From Pleurodeles waltl (lineage: Eukaryota > Chordata > Amphibia > Caudata > Salamandridae), in NCBI RefSeq assembly GCF_031143425.1, contig NC_090442.1, forward strand, positions 430,235,776-430,299,775: DNA of 64,000 nt, written 5' to 3'. The notes beneath the pieces were generated by a model. The model did no database searches, was not told the DNA's origin, and worked only from the letters and a program-made list of their open reading frames with translations. Below, piece by piece: positions 52,734 through 64,000 of this stretch (position 1 is its first letter; every line of letters starts with the position of its first letter). A program made the position numbers and the translations under genes.

Positions 52734-55700
52734 GTATCCCTTTGGGATCACTTTGATTTGGAACTTGCAAGTACCAAAGCCGAAGGACTCGTGTATTCAC
52801 GAGACTATCGTAAACGATAATCCTTTGAAGTTTGAAGCTAGACTAGTGAGAGAAGATGCCTGGTCTTAGCAGACTTGGAAATTTGTTTTGTCTTGGTTGT
52901 AAAAGGGACTCACGGTTGGAGGACTCATGTCCGGTTCCTCCGATTGGAACTCCAACCTTTGAACTATATGTGAAGCACGGAGTAGGCCCCATCACGTTTA
53001 ATAAAGTATGGGTCCGCTATTCTTGGAAATAAATGTCTGTGAGGCTGTTGTTGCAGTTTTTATGGAAACACTATTGAGAAAAGTTTTCTTTTCTCTTGTA
53101 AATATGACTTACAACTAGGATCTGCAAACGGTTCTGTAAGTAAATTGCGACGGCGCTATTTATGAAAAATGGCTAAAGCGCGCTGTATTGTGTGTCCTGA
53201 GTGTTTTCTGTTTATATCTGAAATGAGCTCAATGTGTGTTTGTGGGTCTTCTTGATGTTTACAGTTTGTTAAGTAAAATGTTGGTTAATTAATATTAAGT
53301 AGAAACTTAGAAAAAATCCAGAAATGAACCATGTGATGTGCTAACATAGCTATATGTTGCTCTTTAATTTATAGAATGAGCAATTGTGCACATATACAAA
53401 ACTGCCGTTAAATGCTTAATAAATTAGAAAACACATTCAATAGATATAAATAGGGCCCCCCCCCCCAAAAAAAAACGAAATTATCTATTTTCAATTCAGC
53501 CAGCACTTTCCCAGTTAAACATGGGTGGAATTTTGCATAACCTTCCTTTTAAATGAAAGTGGCGCAAAAATGTGACGCATTTCAAGTTAGGCTTGTGCGC
53601 TTAGGCTTGTGAGTTAATGTATCCCAAATAATAGGCAAGGGATGCAGCTTGCTTTTATATGTGGAATTATCAAAAACAAAAAAAAGAATAATTGGGTTCT
53701 TATTTTTTTTTTTTTTAAGAAAATTCTTAATTATGGAAAAATTATTTACAAAATAAGTGCCTTTCAAAATCGTTTTTTAATATTTATAAAGCTTAATACC
53801 TATGCTTTGACCTCCCAAAATAAAAATTTAATTTAAGTTATGTTGCACCGCTAAAATGACATTTGTATGTGCAATCTTCCCCTGGCGCAGGAGCAAACAA
53901 GCTCATTTCTATAAAGTATAAGTTAATATTTTCAATGGCTGACTCATGGATTGTGTAATAGACATTCTGGTAATGCATATTATGCAAGAAAATTGTAGGA
54001 TATTGATTTTTTAATGCCTAAAATATCAAAGTCGATTTTGGGCAAAAGCACTGTTTAAACTGCATTTTCTTTCATTCAGAGTACTTTTTAAAGTGTCTCA
54101 GGCTTCAGTAAATGCATACATTTAGGTTTGATATATATTTGCAGGTTGTGCCTTCTTATGATTCAATGAGTCAATGTGCCAGTACAAAGGCTTGTTTTAA
54201 TATCAAGGTTGAAGGTTCTAACTTCAGCTGGGCCTACTGAGACGTTCATTCATTCGAGGTTGATGAAATATGTACCATTGCATGGGATTGCAACAAGCAT
54301 TTATTCTAACAACTGGTATGTGTGTTATTAAGGTTTGTGAATTATTCACAGTAAATATAGTTTAATAATCTGGAAATAGAGATAATTTTTTTAGCGCCTA
54401 AAAAGGATTTTTTTTCTTTTTTTTAAATAGAGTGAATTATTGCAGGTTAGAAGGAAAATAGGAAGGCCTACTGTCTTTGACAGATTCAGAGTGGCAGAAG
54501 CTAGGAGAGCTACAGAGGCTGGCTCAAGTCACGCTGCTGAGATGCTATCTTTAGTTTTCCCATAAACAATGGAGGAGGCTGTCATGTTGACACCTGTGGC
54601 CTTTTAACTTAGGGCCTTGTCTCTGTGAAATGCAGAATGACCCTACGGGCCTCTAAAAGTGGGATTTCTGGTTTCTCCAGAAGAACATCAATACAATTAA
54701 AGAACTTAATTCCAAAGGGAAAATATAAAAAAAAGGGGTTTCTTCGAATGTCCCAACATCATGTTAAATGCTCTGCAGAACTGATACATTTGTGTCTCCG
54801 CTCTAAAAAAATAAAATGATGCCTGCTAGTTGCTTTTATTTGACAGAAAACGAAGTGTTGCATTAAGTCTTAGACAGAAAATAAGATGCAGCCCTTTTTT
54901 TTTTTTTTTTTTTTTTTTAATTTTGAAGGCTACATGCCTTAATGAGAACGATTTGCCAATTAAGACTTATTTTTCACAGTGGAAATTGTAGGTGCCAAAT
55001 TAATATGGAGTGTCAGTGTAACAATTTTTACTTTTAGAAAGGTAAAACTAAGGTGGCTTGATGTTGCGAAGTAACTGACAAGAGGGTAACAGTTAAGTAA
55101 TGGAAATTTATTTTTATGTATTTGGTCCTATCATGAATTGTTCTTGCTGGTCCTGTATGTTAGAAGAGAAACAGTAAAGTTATATTTGACAGCAGATTTC
55201 CATTGCATGGTGATCTACTGTCAAAAGGAGGGTAAGGATTTTAAACCTGACAAATTAAACAGGCCCAAATATTGGGTTTTGGGCTGCAGGTTTACAGTGC
55301 ATAAAGTACATGACATGGTGTTGTGTGTCACCGCTTATTCACACATGCTATTGTTTTGTCTATGCTTTTTGTGCTTGATACACAGCAAGTATATCTGATG
55401 GCTTGACGTTTTGTGCGTTTTTATTATTTTTTTTATTTGTTTTTTTGCATGTTTGTTGCTGCTTTTGATACTATTACAAGCTCCCCTGTGTTGTGAGGGG
55501 ATGGTCATGACGATGCCCATCGCTACGCAACAGTTGGTTGAACTTGTTCTGGTTACTAAATTCCACAGATAATGATATTTCATGCTGTGAACATAAAAGA
55601 CAACACTTCACCAGTGAATGTCTATTTGGCTATAATGGTATTGAAGGAAAATAAAAAGAGATATACAGGATCAAAGTGTGTCACCTGCAGTTAGTCACGT

Positions 55701-58570
55701 TACTACCCCTTCCCTTAAAGGAACAGGCAGCCCTACATTTATGTATCCTTGATTGGACCTAAGGATGAAATTATAGATCTGTGACTCAAGGTGGCCTAAT
55801 TTCTATATTACATTAGTTAATGATGTTCTGTTTCCTAAGTAGCATATGGCTTTCGTTCCTTAAAAGAAAACCAGGTTTTCATTTTTTCCTGAAGAAGGAA
55901 CTGAAACATTAGCTAGGAGTACCGTATATGGTGTAGTCGCCAACGGTAGAGTTAAAATTTGTGTAACTTTGGCCTTTGTGTATCACCCGTACTCTCGGTG
56001 TTGTGTCACATGCCTGACTATCACCCAAATAATTTTTTTTGTTCTTCCTATAGATTTTTTCTTTTGTTACTTCCCCTGACCAATGTCGCATCATGCTTAG
56101 TTATTGAGATTTTAGCTATGTCCTAGTCCCATTTCTCTTTTTCAAATTCCTTTCACCAGTCAGACCTTTTATTATTATTGATGTATTGTTCAGGTTCACA
56201 TTTCCAGACTGCAGTGATGTACCAGGGACCCCCATGTTATGTATAATTCCCTTTGGTATGACCAGACTGGTTTTCAAGAATTTGCCTTAGGCCTGCTTCA
56301 ATGTTTTCCAGCCTGACTGTCAGAGTAGCGATAGACTGGTTAACTGACTCAATATTACAGTATAGTAAGACAAGTTTTCCATCTCAATAGGAGATATCTT
56401 ATGTTTACCTTTTTGAACATGACGAATTTTCAATGTCTATTTTAATTTGGTTTTCGGTTCCCTTCTGTTCCTGCTACTTTAATTTTTGGTGGGATCAGAT
56501 GTGTCCTAATCATGCAAATATCAGGACCCTCTAGTTCTTGTCTTTTTGTTTGCACATTTGACTATTAGCCTGTGTATTGCATAGTGCACCTGATGCACAG
56601 TTTTTAAAGGAAGGTTTCTACATGTCCCTGCTAATCGGTATCATGTGATTTCTCTATTGAGATGTTCTAAGGTAAGGAGGAACACCTAGACTTAATCATT
56701 GAGGAAAATATGTGTTTACCCCATTAGACAATGCCACTGTGTGAGGAAATCCATTCAGATAGAATTCTCATGTAGCTATAGATGGCAGAGAATTATGGAG
56801 AGAACCCAATTAAAGATGCTAGAGACCCTGTTTTGCCCTTCTGCCTTTGTCTTTGTATTTTATGCCCATGGTGTATGGCTACTCCTTTGAAGATTGCAGA
56901 CCACCTGCTTGCAGTCCCCTTGTTAAAAACCATGAACTGTTTTTTTTTACTAAATTGAAGGAAACTAACAACTGTGGCACATTTCCTACGTCACTAGATT
57001 CTGCGGGTATCAAGTCATAATAACCTGCAGGACATTGATTTAAGCCTAATTCCCATCAGTGACAGCTACAAATGAAAGACGGATGTCTTGGCCCTACAGT
57101 CTCAGCACCCAGAAAGTAGCAAAGCTGGACAGCGATCGCCAGCGCATGGTATCGTACTTGCTCCATCAGACGGCGTTGGACATCACAAAACCAAAGTTTC
57201 AGTGTAAAAGAGCTAAAGAGAAGGATTCCTGTTGTTGATGGCAGAGCTGTTTTGAGGTTTCATTTCTCTACCTGTCAGGTGCTGGTAACCTCTGACAGTG
57301 TGCAATCCCTTGAGCCCCTTGGCCTGAGTTTTGGCCACACACCCCCTTTTCTTTGCTCCAACGGAAGAAGGGCAGTGCACCGGAGATTTCAAGTTTGGAA
57401 AAAGGCACTATATTGTGGTGCCCATGAAAGAGACGCTTGAGCGTCCTCTGACACTAAATAATGAGTGTTGGAGTCTGAAAGTGCTGCTGAGCTTGAGCTA
57501 TTTCCCAATTAATGGTGCTTGCGTCTGCACGAGATGATTTGTGCCCTTGATCAATGAAGAGCACATTGTTTGTAGTGTCTGCCACAGAGGAGAGACACTG
57601 GTGCATTGCTTTAAGACATTGAGACTTTCGAGTGAGCTGTGGGTGTTTGCCAGGAGGGCACTCCAACTAAGCAGTACTTTTCTCACGAAGAGGCCTGAAT
57701 TGAGAGGCCCATGCGAAAGAAAACAACAAAAGAAAAGTTGATGGACAATAGAAGCCTGCCAGAGAGGCTTTTTGAACGGACTCTGGGCATAGTTGGTTTC
57801 ACAAGAGGTTTCCGTGTGATTGTATAGACTAGGTGTTAGGAGACTGATTGTTTTGCTGGCATTGTTTTAAAGTACTATTCTGTTTAGTAAAAGCAGAATA
57901 AAGTCCATTTTCTGTGGAAAGAGTACCCCCTTTTCACCTTAGAGCATTGATGAGAGTCACCACTGTTCCACCTGAACATACAAAAATTACTGAAATGCAG
58001 AGGAGCCCTAAAAATGTTACTAGATAATTTTAGGATTTGCTTTTTGGTTAGGGTTGTGAAAAATTATTATTTCATTTGTAAATAGTGGTCACTACTTTCT
58101 CCCGTTGTCTATATGTTCTTAATAACGTGTTTTCTAGTGTCTTTTAAACATGACGTTGTCATTTATGGGTGGGATTGTTTTTCTCTACTCAATTGACTTC
58201 TGCACCCACTTCCCAACCTATGTCTTTTCTTACTATTGTTTCTTTGCACTCTTTTCACCCTTTTCCTGAACATGAGCAGGTTAGAAGATCAGAATTTGTA
58301 AGCAATTCTTTTGTACAGCTTCTGCATCAACACTAGTTATTAGTGAACATCACTAATTGTTGGGTGTGTGATCTTATGCCACCTACTGCAGATAGAGGTA
58401 TTCCTTATTTTGTCCTGCCATATGTGGCCTTTTGTGCTACTTCATGTTCAAGGAGACCTGTCCAGAGAGAGTTACCAAGTACTAGAATTTTGCTCCAGCA
58501 ACATCTTCATGGCCTTATAAACATAGACCTGGACTCAGATTAGCATGAGAATAGGTTTATTGCCTATGTA
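52734..58570 (+). other. Provirus interior, 5.8 kb, no recognisable coding
   Basis: AT-rich, with poly-C/poly-A (53457-53475), poly-T (54896-54918) and short frames only. I looked for RT (YxDD), protease (DTG), integrase (HHCC/DDE) and nucleocapsid (CCHC) motifs in the longer frames and found none. Segments read like vertebrate intron or 3' UTR sequence, including an AATAAA near 57897. It could be captured host DNA or extremely diverged element sequence. Confidence 0.5.
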
Positions 58571-58585
58571 AGGGCAAAAGGAGGG
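58571..58585 (+). promoter_or_regulatory. Polypurine tract of the provirus
   Basis: AGGGCAAAAGGAGGG, nearly all purine, sits two bases before the 3' LTR and would prime plus-strand DNA. Confidence 0.85.
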
Positions 58586-58587
58586 TT

Positions 58588-60076
58588 TGTGGTTCTAAAA
58601 ATTCTGGACAGATGTAATTTACTTTGCCACAGCAGTACGATTTTAGTATCAAAAGACCGATAATGACTAGTACACTAAGCATGAGCATTTTCGCTCAATT
58701 CCAGCAGCGTTTTCACCTCGAAATCGCCATTTTCGTCCTGCACTCGTGGCTCCCATTTTATACACGGCAGCCATTTTTAAAAGTTGCCCTCACATAGGCT
58801 TTTAATACAGTCAGATTTGATTCCAAGGACACGTACACCTTGATTGACTTTTCTCTGACCTGGGCAAGCTGGAACCATTGCCTCAGGCCAAACCTGTTTG
58901 GTCAGTCCCTCTCCCAGTGGCCGAATCAGATAGCATCAAGGCACACCAGGCCATAAAACCCTTATTATCGCTCACACACCCTGCCTAACTTGCTCACACC
59001 TGCACCTGCTCTTTTCTTCTTCTTACTTTACGAGGGGGAGGTGCCCGTTTTTATTAGGGGTCCACACTTATCTGATGTAAAATACTAGGCCTTGCCGGGT
59101 AATTTATTATGGGTTGGATGACATGAAATGTGAGGTTTCATCATGACACTGTTTTTTCCTTTGTAGTGAAAACATGTGAATGACCAACCAAAATGTCAAG
59201 AATGTTTGCCTGAAGCTTAAAAAACTGTATATAAGAAAACCTGACTTTGGGGCTGATTCTAACCCTGGCGGTAATTACCGCCAGGGCAGAGGTTGGCGGT
59301 AGCACCGCCAACAGGCTGGCGGTGGTCCGCCGGGCATTCTAACCGCGGCGGTACAGCCGCGGCCAGAAGCGGAAAGCCGGCGGGGTACCGCCGACTTTCC
59401 GCTGCCCGTCTGAATCCTCCATGGCGGCGGAGCGCGCTCCGCCGCCATGGGGATTCAGACACCCCCTACCGCCATCCTGTTCATGGCGGCTCTCCCGCCA
59501 TGAACAGGATGGCGGTAGGGGGTGCCGCGGGGCCCCTGGGGGCCCCTGCAGCACTACAGGGGCCCCCGTAAGAGGGCCCCGCAAAGTATTTCAGTGTCTG
59601 CTTTGCAGACACTGAAATACGCGACGGGTGCAACTGCACCCGTCGCACCTTCCCACTCCGCCGGCTCAATTCTGAGCCGGCATCCTAGTGGGAAGGTTGA
59701 TTTGCCCTGGGCTGGCGGGCGGCCTTTTGGCGGCCGCCCGCCAGCCCAGGGCAAATGTCAGAATCACCGCCGCGGTCTTTCGACCGCGGTGCGGTGTTCT
59801 GACGGCGGTACCTTGGCGGACGGCCTCCGCCGTCCGCCAAGGTTAGAATGACCGCCTTTGCATTGAAACACAGTCTCCTGAGAACATACAAATCGTGCTG
59901 TTGTACTTCTAGGACACTTATCAATTGGTTGCAGCCAATAAATTCGATCTTTGACTTCACCTAGAAGACTCTGAGTTTCTGTAGTCTGAATCAGGAAAGT
60001 ACCCGAGGTCTTTGGGTGCACCCTGGCACCGCTGGGTTACCGGAGCAGTACCGGTTCTGAAAAACCCAGTACCTCA
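58588..60076 (+). repeat. 3' LTR of the provirus, interrupted by a MITE
   Basis: It has the same ends as the 5' LTR (TGTGGTTCTAAAA ... CCCAGTACCTCA). Total 1489 bases; subtracting the 608-bp MITE and 3-bp duplication gives 878, exactly the 5' LTR length. Differences by eye include TTATAATAC/TTTTAATAC, GGCGTCC/GGGGTCC and GTAAATAAGG/GTATATAAGA. Confidence 0.95.
59249..59856. mobile_element. GC-rich palindromic Harbinger-like MITE, copy 2, inside the 3' LTR
   Basis: The left end reads GGGGCTGATTCTAACCCTGG and the minus-strand right end reads GGCGGTCATTCTAACCTTGG. TTT is duplicated (59246-59248 and 59857-59859), and the 5' LTR shows the unoccupied site GACTTTGCATTG. The interior is a row of long hairpins (GGCGGCGGAGCGCGCTCCGCCG-type arms near 59420, CCGCCATCCTGTTCATGGCG near 59468, TTGCCCTGGGCTGGCGGGCG near 59700). 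It resembles copy 1 at 50424 in layout and in the CAGTGTCTGCTTTGCAGACA block. It lies about 13 bases after the TATA-like box of this LTR. Confidence 0.93.
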
Positions 60077-61237
60077 ATCCCCAGGAAATGCCAGCTGAGG
60101 GTGCAAGGAAGCTGCCACCAGATGGAAGAAGCTTGCTGTTTTGCAAGAACGAAGAGGACTAGGAACGTCCCCTTTGGAGAATGGATTTCCAACGTCGTGA
60201 AGAAGCTTGCAGAGGTGTTCCCACGCAGAAAGACCACAAACAAGCCTTGCTAACTGCAAGGGTCACGGTTAGGGTTTTTGGATGCTGCTGTGGCCCAGGA
60301 GGGACCAGGATGTCACCACTTGGATGAGGAGACAGAGGGGGCTCACAGAGGAAATCCTTTGTTCTGCCTTCCTGGGCCAGGGCTGCCTGGACCCCAGGAG
60401 GGCAGAAACCTGTCTGAGGGGTTGGCAGGAGCAGCTGCAGTGGAGACGTCGGAAAGGCAGTTTGGCAGTACCCGGGTTTTGTGCCAAAGACCCGGGGGAT
60501 CATTGAATTGTCTCCGCAATGCCAGAATGGCATTGGGGTGACAATTCCATGATCTTAGACATGTTACATGGCCATGTTCGGAGTTACCATTATGACGCTA
60601 TACATAGGTAGTGACCTATGTATAGTGCACGCGTGAAATGGTGTCCCCGCACTCACAAAGTCCAGGGAATTTGCCCTGAACAATGTGGGGGGACCTTGGC
60701 TAGTGCCAGGGTGCCCACACACTAAGTCACTTTGCACCCAAGCTTCACCAGGTGAAGGTTAGACATATAGATGACTTATAAGTTACTTAAGTGCAGTGGT
60801 AAATGGCTGTGAAATAACGTGGACGTTATTTCACTCAGGCTGCAGTGGCCTGTGTAAGAATTGTCAGATCTCCCTATGGGTGGCAAAAGAAATGCTGCAG
60901 CGCATAGGGATCTCCTGGAACCCCAATACCCTGGGTACCTCAATACCATATACTAGGGAATTATAAGGGTGTTCCAGTATGCCAATGTGAATTGGTGAAA
61001 TTCGTCACTAGCCTGTTAGTGACAATTTGGAAAGCAGAGAGAGCATAGCCACCGAGGTTCTGGTTAGCAGAGCCTCAGTGAGACAGTTAGTCCTCACACA
61101 GGAACACATACAGGGCACACTTATGAGCACTGGGGCCCTGCCTGGCAGGGTCCCAGTGACACATACACTAAAACAACATATATACAGTGAAATATGGGGG
61201 TAACATGCCAGGCAAGATGGTACTTTCCTACAATGGG

Positions 61238-62299
61238 TCATCCACAAATGTCATCTTTCTCTGACAGCTCAGGATCAGGGCCAAGGCCTTTTGTAACCCT
61301 GTTGGTCTGGATGAAGTATTGTTTTCTCCAGCTGAAGCAACAGGGTCCTGCATCAGTCATCCAGCAATCATCTTGTGCCTGGAAGCAGGCCTGCCCCAGG
61401 CCACTCAACAAGGATGGGAGTCCAGACCTCTGGAGCCAAGCCACAGGGAAAGGGGCTCCTTTCATGATTTCACGGGGAGGCCCTGGCAGGGATGTTTGTG
61501 AGGAGGGGAGCTGAGATCCCCAGAGCACAAGTGGCAACTGACTCGTGGGTGACGCCATTTTGAGATATCTCAGAAGACTGTGCAGGTAGGTTGGGACAGG
61601 GGCGGACAGATGATGTGGCAGAGCAGGATAGGCCAGAGGTGCAGCCCTGCTGGACACTTCCGTCCCCACCTAAAAGGCCTAGCACAGGGGAGAGAACTCT
61701 CTCTTGGATGTGCTTTCCTGCCGTAAACTGGAACTTGAGGCCAGCGAGAGTGGCTGAGGCTGGATTCCCCGAGCTGCTCTCCAACATGGAAAAAGGCAGC
61801 AATGTGCCCGTGTGAAGCCAGGCACCCCATGAGAAAGTGATACGTGGCGCAAGGCCGCACCAAATAAAAGAGCAGAGTTAAGAGAGTATCGCGCCTCTCC
61901 CCGGTGCAGCGGGAGAGCCGCTGCTTCAAATTTCAGAGAAGCACACGGGCCATGTTCTCACACAAAAACTGCTTGTTTCAGCTTACAGTGGCCCCAGGAG
62001 AATGTGGTCACCACCAAAGGAGAGAAAACTGACGGTGGGCTGCAGGAGCTGTACAGCCTTCCCCGACAGAGGTTTTGCCCCCACCAACTCAGACACTTCC
62101 GAGGTAGACACTCTACCCGACAAGACACTTCCTGGAGAAGAGAACCTGAATCAGAACCTGCATCCTGCCAAGAAGACCTGCCTGCCCAAAGAACTTACCT
62201 GTCTCCTTTCTGTGAAAGACTGCTGCCTTGCTGTTCGGCCCGAGAAATCGACTCACACCCCCTTTGTTTCCACGCATCTCCCCCTCTGCAGTTCTTTGC
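61238..62299. other. About 1 kb with no independent gene
   Basis: It may belong to the reverse LTR-like copy that ends at 62689; I cannot fix that boundary. The frames at 61.2-62.3 kb on both strands have no domain signature. Confidence 0.35.
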
Positions 62300-62689
62300 A
62301 GAGATTTTGCATGCAAACCAGGTACTTTGTACTTGAAAGAGACATTTATTGATTTTTAATCACCAAAGACACTTATATCACATTTACAGTGATATCTCAA
62401 CATACACTTATTGCATTTTAATTGTTTTGGCCTGCATCTTATCAGATAAATAGTGCATATTTTTCTAAACACTGTGTGATGTATTTTTGTGGTGCTATAC
62501 TGTGTTACTGCATGATTTATTGCACATATACTTTATACATTGCCTCCTAAGTTAAGCCTGACTGCTAAGTGCCAAGCTACCAGAGGGTGGGCACAGGATA
62601 ATTTGGATTGTGTGTGAATTACCCTGACTAGCGTGAGGGTCCATGTTTGTACAGAGGGTAACCTACAACCAAAGACCCCATTTCTAACA
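62300..62689 (-). repeat. LTR-like repeat copy, family A, reverse orientation
   Basis: Read on the minus strand from 62689: TGTTAGAAATGGGGTCTTTG, then GTTACCC, CTAGTCAGGGTAATT and a TTGGCACTTAGCAGTC block, matching the head of 46038-48230. The far end is not defined. ACAGG follows the TAACA end; no TSD was identified. Confidence 0.65.
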
Positions 62690-62718
62690 GGTGGTAATTG
62701 CACATTTATGTATTTACA

Positions 62719-63035
62719 AAAGTGATGTCCTTTAGAGACTATGTTTAAAGTACAGTGCTGAATGTTCTTAAAAGTGTATGGCTACAGGGTTGTGGCCAAA
62801 GTTGTGCCACGTTAATTGTTATGTGGAAAGGCACCCATTAGGTTTGAGAGTTCGTATTACACAAGTGTGAATAACAAAGTGATGTCCTTTAGGGACTATG
62901 TTAAATGTGCATTATTTTTATATTGAATGGTTGAATGTGGAATATGATGAAACATTTAGGGGTGAAAGTCTATATTTGCATAGTGATGTAATTATAAATG
63001 TGATGCCCTTTAAGGGGCTTTGGTTAAACTGCGTA
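62719..63035 (+). repeat. Three dispersed copies of a short GTGATGTCCTTTAG block
   Basis: AAAGTGATGTCCTTTAGAG...ATGTTTAAAGT near 62719, CAAAGTGATGTCCTTTAGGG...ATGTTAAATGT near 62875 and AAATGTGATGCCCTTTAAGG near 62996 are spaced about 157 and 121 bases. This suggests a decayed tandem repeat. Confidence 0.6.
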
Positions 63036-64000
63036 ATTTATGCTGAGAGAAATCTTAATAGCACAAATCATTCCATCATTCCAACATAGCTATACATGAT
63101 TCTTGCAAATGATTTATTTGAATTATGTGACTGACAGAAACTAGTGATTAAAGCAGATGTACTTTATTGCAGCATTATGTGCTCTCACTGCAAGTTATAT
63201 TCAGAGATTGGTCTGAGAGACAAGTGAATGTTTTGAGATGTGGGTTGTTGGTGTACATCCGCCTTTGGGAGAGACAAGAATGATTACGCAATGTCACCCA
63301 AAAGTAATTCCATCAGCTGGGGTATAGTTGCATATCGTTGCATAGTATTGATTAGTGTGAGTGTAATAAATGTACTTTTCCTTTTTCAAAAAGCACTGAC
63401 TGGACAATCATTTATTGAGCGTTAATCCTCTGCATTTGTGGATGGTGATTCCTAACCCACACCAACCGCATTGAGTAAGCTTTGGATTGCTCTGCAATGC
63501 TACCCTGTGAGAGTTGAGAGCTACAAAGGGGTGTTTTGGTTCCCAGTGGTGGACAAGTGTGGACCCATTACTTGTGCCCACCTTCCAATGAAGTTCCAGA
63601 GTTTTTTTCTGAATTTGGAGTACAATGCCAGAAATTTCAAAGAGTGAGTTAGAACTTTGTTTTTTGAACACTGCCTCAGGGTATGTGTCGCTAATGCACA
63701 ATTTATGTAGACGGTTATAACGTGTCCTGCTTTGTCTATTGTCCAAAGTTTGAAACTGTATCTTGCCACAATACATAATTTGCAGAGGTATATAAACAAG
63801 AATTGATTCTTTAAAAGAAAAGATGCACTTCCCACGTGTGTCCAGCAGTAAAGTACTTGTATATCACTTATATTTTTGGACAAACACGATTGGATTTCAA
63901 TTGTCTTCATTAGTTGAGTGTACTGCACATTTCCTTTTCACGCATGGTGTAGGCATCCCTCCACTTTCACAAGATTATGATTTTTGGATAATGTCATGTT
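63036..64000. other. Last 1 kb, no recognised feature
   Basis: AT-rich. The open minus-strand frames at 63408-63928 overlap one another and lack any family motif. Confidence 0.4.

Larger units (their letters stand above)
51469..60076 (+). mobile_element. Retrovirus-like provirus without recognisable genes, 4-bp TSD
   Basis: Two 878-bp LTRs (the 3' one enlarged by a MITE) flank 6.2 kb. ATCC lies on both sides (51465-51468 and 60077-60080). A tRNA-Lys type primer-binding site follows the 5' LTR after two bases and a polypurine tract precedes the 3' LTR. The interior has only short frames and no gag, protease, RT, integrase or envelope signature. It is a large nonautonomous derivative. The LTRs differ at only about ten positions by eye, so the insertion is young relative to most neighbours. 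Confidence 0.9.
50167..61232 (+). mobile_element. TG...CA LTR-like element, family B (about 1.88 kb without nested insertions)
   Basis: It starts TGTAGGAGGCTGGCC and ends GTACTTTCCTACA, with ATGGG on both sides (50162-50166 and 61233-61237). Subtracting the MITE with one duplication (576 bp) and the provirus with one duplication (8612 bp) leaves about 1878 bp of continuous, noncoding sequence. TG/CA ends and a 5-bp duplication indicate a solo LTR. It is the host into which a MITE and a retrovirus-like element later inserted. Confidence 0.88.

Noticed and set aside
52558..52869. 103-codon frame after the primer-binding site as a gag start
   Set aside because: It consists largely of the translated 24-bp repeat and shows no matrix, capsid or nucleocapsid motif.

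Overview
This window looks like repeat-dense nuclear DNA from a large-genome vertebrate, most likely a salamander or newt. That assignment is an inference from the mix of element types and the lack of any compact gene; no species marker was seen. I find no host gene that I would defend. Almost everything recognisable is a transposable element or a piece of one, many nested inside each other with readable target-site duplications (TSDs).

Layout. 1-4443: 3' two-thirds of a LINE (ORF1 end, broken endonuclease, long open reverse transcriptase). 4444-5160: reverse-strand LTR-like copy. 6219-6933: foldback MITE with TTA TSD. 8687-8946: microsatellite and a perfect 52-bp palindrome. 10.26-13.2 kb: LTR-like repeat containing a hAT-like MITE (12015-12744) that carries a palindromised 5S rRNA-like segment. 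13.3-15.6 kb: LTR head, dispersed direct repeats, a ~106-bp tandem array and a T-rich tract. 16.1-19.65 kb: decayed hAT (BED finger) transposase interrupted by a perfect MITE. 20766-21065: SINE-like insertion with a 24-bp TSD and a hammerhead-ribozyme-like core, sitting at the edge of Harbinger element A (21.09-25.35 kb). 25604-29771: piggyBac-type deletion derivative with TTAA ends. 29848-37545: Harbinger element B, nearly complete, with a DDE nuclease gene and two different Myb-like genes. 38.9-40.6 kb: LTR-like copy. 41.15-48.7 kb: decayed LINE split by a 2.2-kb TG...CA element (46038-48230, TSD ATTAG). 48702-49468: probable Gypsy-type LTR and primer-binding site. 50167-61232: a 1.9-kb TG...CA element (TSD ATGGG) that was itself hit by a MITE (50424-50996) and by a retrovirus-like provirus (51469-60076, TSD ATCC); the provirus 3' LTR took a second MITE (59249-59856, TSD TTT). 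62.3-62.69 kb: another reverse LTR-like copy.

How the parts relate. The Harbinger B termini resemble those of the two GC-rich palindromic MITEs, so B-type nuclease plus Myb proteins are the natural candidate source of their mobility. The provirus has near-identical 878-bp LTRs, a tRNA-Lys type primer-binding site and a polypurine tract but no recognisable gag, pol or env, so it must have moved with proteins supplied in trans. The most unusual signals are the hammerhead-like core in the SINE-like insertion, the cargo-bearing provirus, the two-Myb Harbinger and the 5S-derived hairpin.
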